Assembly: GCF_000308415.1 (NCBI RefSeq)
Contig: NZ_BAFS01000142.1
Span: forward strand, 1 to 32,115
Direction: 5' to 3'
Length of the DNA stretch: 32,115 nucleotides
Source of the DNA: Nocardia asiatica NBRC 100129
GTDB lineage: Bacteria > Actinomycetota > Actinomycetes > Mycobacteriales > Mycobacteriaceae
The notes beneath the pieces were generated by a model, which ran no database searches, was not told the DNA's origin, and saw only the letters and a program-made list of their open reading frames with translations. Positions within the stretch are counted from its first letter, which is position 1; each line of letters opens with the position of its first letter. This document shows, one piece after another, positions 1 to 8,072 of the stretch. The translations under genes were made by a program, and so were the position numbers.

Positions 1-686
1 CCCACCCGGTCCGCGCCCTCCACCAGGCCGAGCACCAGCGCGGCGACCGCGCCGACCAGGGCCGCGGCACCCGGCAGGTCGGGCAGTCGCCCGCCGGCGC
101 CCGGCGGATCGGGCAGCATCCGCGCACCGGCGACCACGGCGATCAGGCCGATCGGTACGTTCACCAGAAACACCCAGCGCCAGCCGATTTCGACGAGCAG
201 GCCGCCCAGCACGGGACCGAGCGCCGCGCCGAGCCCGCCGAAGGCGACCCACAGCCGGACCGCCGCGGCGCGCCGCTGCGGCGGGCTGGCCGCGAGTACC
301 AAGCCGAGCGAGGCGGGCGTGAGCAGCGCGCCGCCCACGGCCTGGACGACGCGGAAAACGACCAGCGACCCGACGTCCCACGCCGTCGCGCACAGCGCCG
401 ATCCGGCGACGAACACCAGGAGGCCGAGCAGGAAGGTGGTGCGGATGCTGTGCCGGTCGCCGAGTCGTCCGGCCGGGACCAGCAGGGCGGCGAACACGAT
501 CGCGTAGGCGTTGAGCACCCAGGACAGTCCCGAAATCCGCGCCGCGCCGAAATCGGCGGCCAGGTCCGGCAGGGCGACGTTGACGATGAACAGGTCGAGG
601 CTCGACAGCAGCACGCCGATCGAGACGACGGCGAGCACGCCCCGGAAGTCGGCGGCCCGGTTCGGCGTCGTGGCGGGCGAAGGCAC
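1..686 (-). CDS. MFS drug/metabolite exporter, DHA2/EmrB-type (partial, runs off the left edge)
   Basis: This is the N-terminal 228 residues of a major facilitator superfamily transporter; the rest lies beyond the window. The start is a GTG at 686 with GGAG about 7 nt upstream, 13 bp after the stop of the thioesterase-like gene, so the two probably form one transcription unit. Visible hallmarks are a first membrane helix ending in LDLFIVNVALPDL (the D-x-x-I-V-N-V-A-L-P motif of DHA2 14-helix exporters), PAGRLGDR (MFS motif A, loop 2-3), and GPVLGGLLVEIGWRWVFLVNVP (helix 5 antiporter motif C region). Six or more hydrophobic helices are visible. The family expels drugs or metabolites by proton antiport. 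The substrate is unknown. Its position next to a divergent HxlR regulator suggests induction by a small, possibly electrophilic compound, which is inference. Confidence 0.88.
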   Translation of the reverse strand, partial: MPSPATTPNRAADFRGVLAVVSIGVLLSSLDLFIVNVALPDLAADFGAARISGLSWVLNAYAIVFAALLVPAGRLGDRHSIRTTFLLGLLVFVAGSALCATAWDVGSLVVFRVVQAVGGALLTPASLGLVLAASPPQRRAAAVRLWVAFGGLGAALGPVLGGLLVEIGWRWVFLVNVPIGLIAVVAGARMLPDPPGAGGRLPDLPGAAALVGAVAALVLGLVEGADRV

Positions 687-699
687 GATCGTCTCCGTT

Positions 700-1497
700 T
701 CAGCCGAGCACGCGGCGGGTCTGGCGGGCGGAGGCGAGCAGCCGGCCGCCGCGGTCCCAGATCGAGGTATCGTCCACCGACCAGCCGCCGCCGGTCGACG
801 CGTTCACCGCGCGCACGAGCACCGGCAGGTCACCGGTGGGTTCGGCGTGCAGGTGCATCGACAGCGCCACGGTGGGGATCGCGACGGGCGCGCGCAAGGT
901 GGGGAAGACCGCGGGCGGCAAGGCGTCGGCGAGGATGGCGAGGACCGCCGCATCCGCGGGCATTTCGGGGACGGGCGCGATCCAAGCGCACATCATCCGT
1001 TCGCCCGCGCCGCTGAGCGGGAGTGGTCCGGCGGCGGGACGGATGTCGAAATGAGCGCCCACCGGCACGATTTCGGGTGGCAGCGCGAACGGCGCGCAGG
1101 ATTCGGGAGGGGGAACCCGCGGGGCAGGCGTGCCCGCGTAGTCCTCGACGCCGGTACGCACCATGCGCCCCAGAGTGACCGATGCCGCGGCGATCGGGCT
1201 GCCGTCCTGTTCGGCGCGCACCCCCAGCGCGACGGTGCTGCGGCCGACGACGTGCTCGGTCGCGTGGAAGGTCAGCTCGCCGTCCGTGGGCCGGCCCGAG
1301 AACCGCAGATCCAGTGCCCGCACCGGCAGCGGCTCGGTCGCCGCCGACCGCGCGACCTCGACGAGCAGAGCCGCGATCACGCCGCCGTGCGGGCCGGTCC
1401 ACCCCCGCCAGGACGGGTCGACCCGCGCCCGCCAACCGGTCTCGGTGCGGGTGAGCGCGAACTCCGCTACGAGGGTCCGCCCAGTGAGTTGCTTCAT
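700..1497 (-). CDS. Acyl-CoA thioesterase-like (double hot-dog) protein
   Basis: A 265-aa protein that reads as a thioesterase-family/TesB-like double hot-dog fold. The N-terminal half has a helix region containing GPHGGVIAALLVEVA and the C-terminal half contains SMHLHAEPTG and WDRGGRLLASARQTR, typical of the second hot-dog's last strands. Such proteins hydrolyse acyl-CoA thioesters in the cytosol; the substrate is not evident. I chose ATG 1497 (MKQLTGRTL). An upstream in-frame start at 1533 would read through the inverted repeat and promoter region, so it is unlikely. No clear Shine-Dalgarno precedes 1497. A TACCTT -10-like box on the minus strand 12 nt upstream suggests a very short leader. 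It probably forms an operon with the MFS gene downstream and is divergent from the HxlR gene. Confidence 0.75.
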   Translation of the reverse strand: MKQLTGRTLVAEFALTRTETGWRARVDPSWRGWTGPHGGVIAALLVEVARSAATEPLPVRALDLRFSGRPTDGELTFHATEHVVGRSTVALGVRAEQDGSPIAAASVTLGRMVRTGVEDYAGTPAPRVPPPESCAPFALPPEIVPVGAHFDIRPAAGPLPLSGAGERMMCAWIAPVPEMPADAAVLAILADALPPAVFPTLRAPVAIPTVALSMHLHAEPTGDLPVLVRAVNASTGGGWSVDDTSIWDRGGRLLASARQTRRVLG

Positions 1498-1550
1498 GCA
1501 ACGAACCATAAGGTAGTGAGTTCTGTGAAGCAACTGACTATGCTGGCGGA
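1487..1550. promoter_or_regulatory. Divergent promoter with a 10-bp inverted repeat; probable HxlR operator
   Basis: AGTTGCTTCA (1487-1496) and its exact complement TGAAGCAACT (1526-1535) face each other between the thioesterase-like and HxlR genes. With one mismatch the match extends by about four bases outward. The left arm ends at the thioesterase start codon and the right arm lies just before a -10 box, TATGCT (1539-1544), six bases ahead of the HxlR ATG. That geometry fits autorepression by HxlR and control of the exporter operon. The repeat is seen in the sequence; the regulator's binding to it is inference. Confidence 0.6.
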
Positions 1551-2024
1551 ATGCGCAGGACGAGCTTCGAGGACATGAACTGCTCGCTGGCCCAGTGCCT
1601 CGAGGTGGTCGGGGAGTGGTGGACGCTGCTGATCGTGCGCGACGCCCTGTTCGGGGTGACCCGTTTCGACGACTTCCGCGCCCGCCTGGGTATCGCCCGC
1701 AACGTGCTCACCCAGCGTCTCGAGCATCTGGTGCGGCACGGAGTGCTGACCAGGGAGCCCTATCAGGACAATCCGGTGCGCTACGACTACCGGCTCACCT
1801 CGAAAGGGCGCTCGCTGTGGCTGGTCGTCACCGCGATGCGGCAGTGGGGCGACGAATGGGCCGCGCCGGACGGTCCGCCGGTGCAGACCAGGCACGCCGG
1901 TTGCGGACACCTCGCCACCGTCGAACCGGTGTGTTCGGAGTGCGGTGCGCACCTCGCGCCGCGGGACCTGCGCCCGATTCTCGGCCCCGGCGCCAAAGAC
2001 CCTTCCCTGCTCCCCGCCCGCTGA
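1551..2024 (+). CDS. HxlR/MarR-like winged-helix transcriptional regulator
   Basis: A 157-aa HxlR-family regulator. The N-terminal motif CSLAQCLEVVGEWWTLLIVRDALFG and FDDFRARLGIARNVLTQRLEHLV are characteristic of the family's winged helix (roughly residues 9-100), followed by the wing RYDYRLTSKG. The N-terminal cysteine, often redox- or electrophile-reactive in HxlR proteins, is present (Cys9). The C-terminal tail carries additional cysteines (GCGH and CSECG, about residues 120-132) that resemble a small zinc-ribbon; metal binding is inference. The ATG at 1551 sits six bases after TATGCT, so the mRNA is probably leaderless. It is divergent from the thioesterase/exporter genes and most likely controls them. 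Confidence 0.9.
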   Translation: MRRTSFEDMNCSLAQCLEVVGEWWTLLIVRDALFGVTRFDDFRARLGIARNVLTQRLEHLVRHGVLTREPYQDNPVRYDYRLTSKGRSLWLVVTAMRQWGDEWAAPDGPPVQTRHAGCGHLATVEPVCSECGAHLAPRDLRPILGPGAKDPSLLPAR

Positions 2025-2066
2025 GGCAGCGGCCGCGCCCGCTCCGCGACCGGTGCCGCACGGCGT

Positions 2067-2078
2067 TAGGCTGCGGCG
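2067..2078 (+). promoter_or_regulatory. -10 box of a probable leaderless transcript
   Basis: TAGGCT (2067-2072) fits the actinobacterial -10 consensus TANNNT. Six bases separate it from the GTG at 2079, placing the transcription start at or next to the start codon. No convincing -35 element is visible. Confidence 0.45.
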
Positions 2079-2492
2079 GTGGCGGACGGGCGAATGCGGC
2101 AGTTGATCGACACGGTGGCGTGGGTGCGCATCGAGCAGGGACGGATCCTCTGCGCCAGACCGCGCGGCAAGGACGTCTTCTACATTCCCGGCGGCAAGCG
2201 CGAAGGCGGTGAGACCGATCTGCAGACCCTGCTGCGCGAGATCGAGGAAGAACTCACCGTCGCGCTGCTGCCGGAGACCGCCGCGCACGTCGGTACCTAC
2301 GAGGCGGTGCACGGCCCAGCGGACGGCGCGGTGGTGCGGATGAGTTGCTACACCGCCGACTACCGCGGCACGCTGACCGCCAGCAGTGAGATCGAGGAAG
2401 TCGCGTGGTTCCGCTATGCCGACCGTGCCCTCGTCCCGCCGGTCGACCAGCTGCTGTTCGACGATCTGGTGCACGCGGGCCTGCTGCGGTGA
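2079..2492 (+). CDS. NUDIX hydrolase
   Basis: A 137-aa NUDIX protein. The box reads G-KREGG-E-(7 residues)-REIEEELTV at about residues 39-61. It keeps the catalytic RE..EE core but has Thr instead of the usual Gly near the end. The family cleaves nucleoside diphosphates linked to another moiety using Mg2+; substrate unknown. The GTG at 2079 is preferred because a TAGGCT -10 box lies six bases upstream. An internal ATG at 2094 is the alternative. It follows the HxlR gene by 54 bp but has its own promoter. It ends four bases into a possible GTGA overlap with the next frame, so some coupling to the membrane protein is possible. Confidence 0.88.
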   Translation: MADGRMRQLIDTVAWVRIEQGRILCARPRGKDVFYIPGGKREGGETDLQTLLREIEEELTVALLPETAAHVGTYEAVHGPADGAVVRMSCYTADYRGTLTASSEIEEVAWFRYADRALVPPVDQLLFDDLVHAGLLR

Positions 2493-2524
2493 ATCGCGGG
2501 CCGAACAGCGCTACCGTCGGCGAT

Positions 2525-3022
2525 ATGTCGTGGTTTCGGGCACTCCTGCGTTATGCGGCGTACGCGCTGCGCGCACTGCCGCTGGCCGGGCGGCGAATTC
2601 CGACCCGGCTGCGCGTGCCGCGGCGAATGCTCGGCGAATCGGTTCTGCCGCGCAAGTTCTCGGCGGCGCGATCGGTGTCGCACTCCGTGCTCAGTGGCGC
2701 GGTCGGCCTGCTGAGCTGGTTCTTGGCGTTCCTGGCGGTCGTCGCCGCGTTCCGGGGAATCTGCTATCCGCTCGTCACGGGCGACGACCTCGCCGGCTCC
2801 TGGGGCGGACCCACCTTGGCGGGCGCTTGGGCGGTGCACGCGGCGCTCGGCGTCGGCCTGCTGCCGATCTGGCTGCTGATCCTGGCCGGTCTCGGCGCGT
2901 TCCAGTTGCGGCTCGTCCGCGGTCTGCTCGGCCGGAACGGGCCGTGGTGGCCCGCTCCGGCCGCGGTGGCGCTGGCCGCGGGCGGCGCGCTGCTGTTGCG
3001 CGCGTGGCTGCGGCAGGTGTGA
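2525..3022 (+). CDS. Small hypothetical membrane protein
   Basis: A 165-aa protein that I do not recognise as a named family. It begins with a basic amphipathic stretch (MSWFRALLRYAAYALRAL) and has three hydrophobic segments: about residues 55-75 (GLLSWFLAFLAVV), 92-118 (GVGLLPIWLLILAGLGAF) and 137-160 (AAVALAAGGALLLRAWL). It is therefore an inner-membrane protein with few loops. ATG 2525 is chosen because TACCGT (2512-2517) is placed seven bases upstream, as in several other genes here. The in-frame GTG at 2489 overlaps the NUDIX stop (GTGA) and is the alternative, adding 12 residues. Function unknown. Confidence 0.7.
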   Translation: MSWFRALLRYAAYALRALPLAGRRIPTRLRVPRRMLGESVLPRKFSAARSVSHSVLSGAVGLLSWFLAFLAVVAAFRGICYPLVTGDDLAGSWGGPTLAGAWAVHAALGVGLLPIWLLILAGLGAFQLRLVRGLLGRNGPWWPAPAAVALAAGGALLLRAWLRQV

Positions 3023-3205
3023 GGCGGGATCGTCGTCCTCGAGGTCGCCTGCCGCTCACCCGCGGGTGTGTCCGGATGTTTCTGCTCGATGTGCGCGGTA
3101 CTGGGCAACATATTGCTCGAGGGCCCTGTGATCCTGCGAAATCTGTTGAGAAGCAATGTATTCGGGCTCTTGCGTCGAGCGGCCCGCACCGCCGAATATC
3201 GCGCT
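3023..3205 (+). promoter_or_regulatory. Intergenic region upstream of regulator paralogue 1
   Basis: This 183-bp stretch lacks a convincing gene. It contains the dyad GCAA-CATA-TTGC (around 3106-3117) and the promoter-like pair TTGCGT (about 3170-3175) and GAATAT (3194-3199) with 18 bp between them. The -10 box is six bases before ATG 3206, again suggesting a leaderless transcript. Confidence 0.4.
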
Positions 3206-3946
3206 ATGGAACCGAGCTTGCGGCTGCTGGTCGCTTCACCGCTGGGTCAGATCATCGCTCCGACGCTGTCGCAGGCTTTTCCGGCATCGAAGGTCCGCGT
3301 GGCCGGTGATGGCGAAGCCGTCCGGAGCGAGGTCGTCGGCCGTTTCCGATTCGATGTCGTGATCTGTGATCTGATCTGGAATCACCCGGAGTCGGAGTAT
3401 CGCTTCGACGGGCTGGACGTCCTCGACCTGCTACGCGACAGCAACCGTCATACCGCGGTTCTGCTCGCGGCTCAGGGCCACAGCATGGAGGGCGACCACC
3501 TCGACGAGGCCAGGGATCGGTCAGGGGAGGTCGCCGAATTCTACGACAAATCCTCGGGCGTGCCCGTGCTGCTCGACGCGGTCCGACGGGCGGCCACCGG
3601 TGAGTGCACACCCCTGCCGCAGCCAGGGCAGGGGCCACCGTCGTTGTGCACGCTCTTCGGCGACCCGCACGGCCGGACCGCCGCACGGCTCGCCGGCGCG
3701 ATCGCCGCGGGATCGGCATGGGACTACCCGTCGCTGGCGCGAGCGGCCAAAGTGGGCGGGCACACCGCGAACAAGGCGACGAACGCCTTCATCGGCCCGA
3801 TAATCCGCGAAAGAGGAGAGTTGCCCGACGATACGCCGCTGACCCAGGGCGCGATATTCCGCTGGTGCGGCGAGCACGCGCACTACCTGATCAGCTGGTG
3901 CCGACGCAACGGGCACGCGGATGTGCTCGGCCCCCGATTCGTATGA
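3206..3946 (+). CDS. REC-like/winged-helix regulator, paralogue 1
   Basis: A 246-aa protein with two parts. Residues 4-130 resemble a response-regulator receiver domain: an aspartate at the right place (FDVVICDL, Asp55), followed later by FYDKSSG with the conserved lysine. The acidic pair at the end of strand 1 is absent (LLVASPLG), so normal Mg-dependent phosphorylation is doubtful. The C-terminal 100 residues contain a helix-turn-helix-like segment (SLARAAKVGGHTANKATNAF) and the tail SWCRRNGHADVL. A clear paralogue lies at 10655-11419 on the opposite strand. I chose ATG 3206 because it aligns exactly with that paralogue's start and has GAATAT six bases upstream. An upstream in-frame start at 3068 would add 46 unconserved residues. 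No kinase is adjacent, so it is an orphan regulator. Confidence 0.72.
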   Translation: MEPSLRLLVASPLGQIIAPTLSQAFPASKVRVAGDGEAVRSEVVGRFRFDVVICDLIWNHPESEYRFDGLDVLDLLRDSNRHTAVLLAAQGHSMEGDHLDEARDRSGEVAEFYDKSSGVPVLLDAVRRAATGECTPLPQPGQGPPSLCTLFGDPHGRTAARLAGAIAAGSAWDYPSLARAAKVGGHTANKATNAFIGPIIRERGELPDDTPLTQGAIFRWCGEHAHYLISWCRRNGHADVLGPRFV

Positions 3947-3948
3947 CC

Positions 3949-3984
3949 CACCCCGCGCCGCGCCGATGACGGCAGTGCGGGGTG
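3949..3984 (+). terminator. Hairpin after regulator 1, overlapping the next start codon
   Basis: CACCCCGC (3949-3956) and GCGGGGTG (3977-3984) are perfect complements, beginning two bases after the stop of the regulator. There is no T-tract, as is common in actinobacterial terminators. The right arm contains the GTG start (3982) of the small membrane protein, so the structure might instead limit its translation. Confidence 0.45.
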
Positions 3985-4131
3985 CTGCTGTACAATCCCG
4001 CGATCGAGGCCGACGAGCGCGGGGTGTCGGCCTCGGAGACGATGCTGTGGTGGGAGTACGCCGTTTTCGTCGCCGGACTCGTGTGTGCGGTGTCGGCGTG
4101 CTTCGTCGCGCTGCTGTGGCGGCGGCGATGA
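3982..4131 (+). CDS. Predicted 49-aa single-span membrane protein
   Basis: A short frame from GTG 3982 to TGA 4131. The first 20 residues are polar (VLLYNPAIEADERGVSASET), then comes one strongly hydrophobic helix with aromatic entry (LWWEYAVFVAGLVC through FVALLW) and a positive end (RRR). The pattern predicts a single-span protein with the C-terminus in the cytosol. Codon third positions are largely G/C. It is co-directional with regulator 1 (35 bp gap) and convergent with the STAND/WD40 gene (21 bp gap). An internal ATG at 4042 is the alternative start and would leave little more than the helix. No family is recognised. It may be a regulatory or anchoring peptide of the neighbouring system, which is speculation. 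Confidence 0.55.
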   Translation: MLLYNPAIEADERGVSASETMLWWEYAVFVAGLVCAVSACFVALLWRRR

Positions 4132-4152
4132 GGGCCGGGGTTTCCCCGCGAT

Positions 4153-7100
4153 TCATCCCGCGCACAGTTCGTACCGGGGAACTCCCGGCAGATAGCGCTG
4201 CCATTCCGTCGGGGTCAAGGGCATGCTTCCGCTGCGGCACAGATCGGTGGCGACCTGCTCGGCATCGGTGGCCCACAGCCGTACCACCTTGTCCGGCCCC
4301 GCCGCGAGCAACAGATCCCCGCGTAGACCGTAGACGGCGTCGTTGACTCTGCCGGTGTAGGCGCTGAGCACAGCGGACCGTCGCGGCCGGCGGGGATCGG
4401 AGATGTCCCACATCCAGATTCCGTTGTCGCTGGCGCCGCCGACCAGGCGCGTGCCGTCCGGACTGAAGTTGACGCTGATGATCGCGTCGGCGGCGCCGGC
4501 GAGCGTGGACAGCGGTCGCGGCGCTGCGGGTTCGGAGACGTCGAAGAGCTGCACGGTGTGGTCCATGCTGCCCGCGGCGAGGACCCCGGCGGCGGGACTG
4601 AAGGCGACGGAGGTCAGGTCGTTGGTGAACCCGGACAGCTTCGGCAGCTCTACCGGGCGAGTGCGATCGCGAAGGTCCCAGCGGCGCACCGACTCGTCGG
4701 AGGTGGCGACCGCGAGGTTCGCTCCCGCGCTGTCGATGGCCACGATGCCGGGCAGCCCCGGCCCCGCGTCGAGTTCGGCCAGCCGCCGCGGCGCGCCGGG
4801 TTCAATGGTGTCCCATACGGTCACCACGGGATCGTCCTGGCCCGCGACCACCAGCATCGTGCCGTCCGGGGAATACGTCAGGCTGGCGACGATGCCGTTG
4901 ACGGCGGCTATCGTCGATCGCAGACGGGGGCGCCACGGATCGCGAATGTCCCAGAGCAGGACGCGACCGCTCCTGGTAGCGACCGCGGCCGAGGCGCCGT
5001 CCAGCGAGAGCGACACCGCGCCGCAGGTCTTCTCGTCCGGCCCCACGTGGAGGGCCGGGTACTCGACAGGGGCAGCCGGGTCACGGACGTTCCACAGGTG
5101 GGCGCTGCCGTCGCCGGCCCCCGCGCCCACCAGCACGAGTTCACCGCTGCGATCGATCGGCGTCTGGTAGACGACGCTCTGGGCGCCGCGCAGAATCGGG
5201 CCGGGCAGCGGCCAGATCCGGACCGCGCCGTCCAGGCCACCGGTGATCACCGCACGACCGTCCAAGGCGAATCGAACCGAGACCACGATAACCGGATTGG
5301 GCAGCTCCATCTCCAACTGTCCCGAGTCCAGCCGCCATACCCTGGTCTTGTTGTCCGAGCTGCCCGCGGCCAGCCGGTCGCCGTCCGGACTGAACGCCAC
5401 ATCGTTGACGTAGCTGGTGAATCCGCGCAGCGGCGGTTGCGCGGCCGGGCGCGCCGGATCGCGCACATCCCAGCGGCGAACTTCGTTGGCTCGGCCGGGT
5501 GCGGCCAGAACGGTGCCGTCCGGGCCGAATCTCAGTGCGTGCGCCTGCGCCGTCGACCCATCGGGAGCGACGTCGGCCAGCAGCGGCGGCGTTGCGCCAC
5601 TGCCGGCCCAAATACGCAGGGAGCCCGCGAGTCCGGCAGCGGCGATGAGCCGGCCGTCCGGGCTGAACGCGACCACCGGCGCACCCGCGGGAAGCTCGAG
5701 CGCGTCCAGCGGCGCCGGGGCACGAGGATCGGTGATGTCCCAGCGGGCGATCACAGACGCGGCAGTGCCCGCGGCGAGCGAGCGCCCGTCGGCACTCACG
5801 GCGAGGTTGCGGTACACCGCTGCCGCGCCACCCAGGGGGGACCGGAGTTGCGGGGCGGCGGGATCGCTGAGATCCCAGATATCGATGTGGTCGTTGAACG
5901 AGGCGGCCAGCAGTGACCCGTCCGCGGTCATCGCGATCGCGCCGAGTACGTCGCCGGTCTTCGCCGCGGTGATGTGACCGGCCCGCGCCGTGCCGCCGGG
6001 GGTGAGACGCAGGATGTCGATCGAGGAGTCGCTTCTGCCGATGGCGAGTACGCCGCCCGCCTCGTCGGTCGCGACGAGCGCGCCGCCGTCGGGGCCGAGC
6101 AGACGGTTCGGGGTGTGCACCGCGGAGCTGTCCAGCAGTGCCGAACGCGCCTCGAGGGTCGGCTCCAGCCGGAACGCGGCGAGCGCGAGCTGCGCCGACA
6201 GGGCGGGGTCCGTGCCGCGCAGGCGTTCCGCCTGCGCGGCGATCTGCCGTGACATCGCCTCGTCCCGCGCCTGCGCGGCATTGGAGCGCGCGACCAGCGC
6301 CACGACGGTCAGCACGATCGCGGCGACCAGCGCGATCGCCAAACCGACCACCATCTCCTGCAGGATGCGGGTGCGGCGACGTTCCCGTGCGCGCACCTCG
6401 GCCTCGTGCGCCACGCTCGCGGCGATGTACTCGCGCTCGCTCTGGTTGAGATCGCGATCGTGGCCGTCGGTGCTCGCCCAGTCCTGCACGAATTCCAGCC
6501 TGGCCGGGCCCAATAGCAGGCTGGGGTCGTGGTCGTTGTCGAGCCAGACGTGCGTGGCCTCGGTCAACCGGCGGTGCACCGCGAGGGTTTCGCGATCCTG
6601 GTTCACCCATCGGGTCATCCGCGACCACGCGCCCACCAGCGCCTCGTGGGTGATCTCGACGGTTTCCTCCTCGACCGTCAGCAGGCGGTGCGTGGCGAAC
6701 CGCTCGATCACCACGTTGACATCCGACACCGAGTCGTCGTCGAAGAACAGCTCCGGGCGCTGTACCCGCCGCCGGGTGACCGCCTCCTCGTCGACGTTGA
6801 GCAGCCGCAGGAAGGTACGGCGCGCGATCTGCCGTTGCGGCTCGGTGAGACCGCGGAACACCGTCTCGGCGGTCTGCTCGACCGCCCCCGCGATGCCGCC
6901 GACCGCGTTGTAGTCCGCCACCGTCATCCGCCGGCGGGTGGAGCGCTGCCAGGTCTCGAGCAGCGCGTGCGACAGCAACGGAAGCGCGCCGGTGTCATGG
7001 GCGGCTGTGGATCCGCGCGGCGCGAGTTCGACCACGAGCAGTTGGACGAGCTCGTCTTCGACCGTCCAATTTGCTTTGCGGGCCGGTTCGACGATCGCCT

Positions 7101-7908
7101 CCCGCAACGCGTCCTTGCTGAGCGGGCCGACCAGCACCGACTGGTGGGCCAGCGCGTCGTGCAGGGCCGGGTGCTCGGCCGCGTGGTGGTAGAAGTCGGC
7201 TCGTAGCCCGAGAACGTAGACCCGCTCCGGTACCGCGGTGGCGAGCGCGGCGAGGAATTCGGCTCGCTCGGCAGGGTCGGGGCACAACGTCCAGGTTTCT
7301 TCGAACTGATCGATGATCACGACCTCCGCCGCGGGCGCCGCCGCGAGTGCCCGGGCAGGATGGGCGCCGGGTGTGCACACCGACACCGTGCCGCCCGCCT
7401 CCCGCAGCGCGGGCAGCAGTCCGGCCCGCAACAGCGACGACTTCCCGGAGCCCGAAGCGCCGATCACGACGAGAATCCGTGCCGGCGACCCGGGCAGCGC
7501 CGCGATGCGCTGGCGCAGCTCCTGCGTCAATTCCGTGCGCCCGAACAGCCATTCGGCGTCGTCCGGTTGAAAGGCCTCCAGGCCGAGGTAGGGGATCGGG
7601 CCCTGGTGGCGTTTGCGGCCGGTGGTGGGGCGGACCTGTCGGACGGCGGCCAGCCACCGCTGCTGGGCCTGCGCGTCCTCGACGCCGCACGCGGCGAGCA
7701 CGTCACGGAACATCCGCTCGTTCTGCTCGGTGGGCACATGATGACCGGCGAACCATCCGCTAACCGTGCCGTGCAGACATCCCGAGCGTTCGACCACCTG
7801 CCGGACGGTGAGCCCCGCCTCGGTGCGCAGGCGCCGGAAAGCGACGGCGAATTCCTCCCGATTGGAGACCGACAGCGGATCCGGCCCCACCGCTCCCCCC
7901 TGTGCCAT
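4153..7908 (-). CDS. XRE-STAND ATPase-TM-WD40 receptor-like protein
   Basis: A 1251-aa protein. Residues 15-80 form an XRE-type helix-turn-helix (REEFAVAFRRLRTEAGLTVR, then a turn and GTVSGWFAG). Residues 105-430 form an nSTAND1-type NTPase with YLGLEAF, Walker A GASGSGKS (150-157) and Walker B VVIIDQFEE (196-204). Residues 518-540 are one transmembrane helix. The C-terminal half has 14 WD40-like blades ending in motifs such as RRWDVRDP, LLWDIRDP, TVWDTIEP and WMWDISDP, enough for two seven-bladed propellers. STAND proteins are ligand-gated oligomerising switches; the propellers usually sense a partner. The topology implies an N-terminal cytoplasmic ATPase/DNA-binding part and a C-terminal sensor on the other membrane face. 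ATG 7908 lies seven bases after TAGAAT. It is divergent from the adenylating operon. The ligand and output are unknown. Confidence 0.9.
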   Translation of the reverse strand: MAQGGAVGPDPLSVSNREEFAVAFRRLRTEAGLTVRQVVERSGCLHGTVSGWFAGHHVPTEQNERMFRDVLAACGVEDAQAQQRWLAAVRQVRPTTGRKRHQGPIPYLGLEAFQPDDAEWLFGRTELTQELRQRIAALPGSPARILVVIGASGSGKSSLLRAGLLPALREAGGTVSVCTPGAHPARALAAAPAAEVVIIDQFEETWTLCPDPAERAEFLAALATAVPERVYVLGLRADFYHHAAEHPALHDALAHQSVLVGPLSKDALREAIVEPARKANWTVEDELVQLLVVELAPRGSTAAHDTGALPLLSHALLETWQRSTRRRMTVADYNAVGGIAGAVEQTAETVFRGLTEPQRQIARRTFLRLLNVDEEAVTRRRVQRPELFFDDDSVSDVNVVIERFATHRLLTVEEETVEITHEALVGAWSRMTRWVNQDRETLAVHRRLTEATHVWLDNDHDPSLLLGPARLEFVQDWASTDGHDRDLNQSEREYIAASVAHEAEVRARERRRTRILQEMVVGLAIALVAAIVLTVVALVARSNAAQARDEAMSRQIAAQAERLRGTDPALSAQLALAAFRLEPTLEARSALLDSSAVHTPNRLLGPDGGALVATDEAGGVLAIGRSDSSIDILRLTPGGTARAGHITAAKTGDVLGAIAMTADGSLLAASFNDHIDIWDLSDPAAPQLRSPLGGAAAVYRNLAVSADGRSLAAGTAASVIARWDITDPRAPAPLDALELPAGAPVVAFSPDGRLIAAAGLAGSLRIWAGSGATPPLLADVAPDGSTAQAHALRFGPDGTVLAAPGRANEVRRWDVRDPARPAAQPPLRGFTSYVNDVAFSPDGDRLAAGSSDNKTRVWRLDSGQLEMELPNPVIVVSVRFALDGRAVITGGLDGAVRIWPLPGPILRGAQSVVYQTPIDRSGELVLVGAGAGDGSAHLWNVRDPAAPVEYPALHVGPDEKTCGAVSLSLDGASAAVATRSGRVLLWDIRDPWRPRLRSTIAAVNGIVASLTYSPDGTMLVVAGQDDPVVTVWDTIEPGAPRRLAELDAGPGLPGIVAIDSAGANLAVATSDESVRRWDLRDRTRPVELPKLSGFTNDLTSVAFSPAAGVLAAGSMDHTVQLFDVSEPAAPRPLSTLAGAADAIISVNFSPDGTRLVGGASDNGIWMWDISDPRRPRRSAVLSAYTGRVNDAVYGLRGDLLLAAGPDKVVRLWATDAEQVATDLCRSGSMPLTPTEWQRYLPGVPRYELCAG

Positions 7909-7915
7909 GGGGGCG

Positions 7916-7921
7916 ATTCTA
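7916..7921 (-). promoter_or_regulatory. -10 box of the STAND/WD40 gene
   Basis: On the minus strand TAGAAT precedes the ATG at 7908 by seven bases, so the transcript is probably leaderless. No strong -35 hexamer is evident. The 164-bp region to 8073 also has to hold the promoter of the rightward adenylating operon. TTGACT at about 7965-7970 is a possible -35 for that direction. Confidence 0.45.
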
Positions 7922-8072
7922 TCGGCCGCACGGTGCCGGCGCCGCGTGTCGTACGGACCTTGTATTGACTACTTTCTGCCGTGTCCACGCAGTTCAGACG
8001 ATCTTCTCAGCCCGCTGACCGCCGACGCCGACCGTGGCGAGCGAGGCGGCGGGTGGGAAGGAATCAACGAAA

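Noticed and set aside
3107..3117. CAACATATTGC shared with the complement of bases around 12132-12142
   Set aside because: An 11-base match; the second copy lies inside coding sequence, so it is probably chance.
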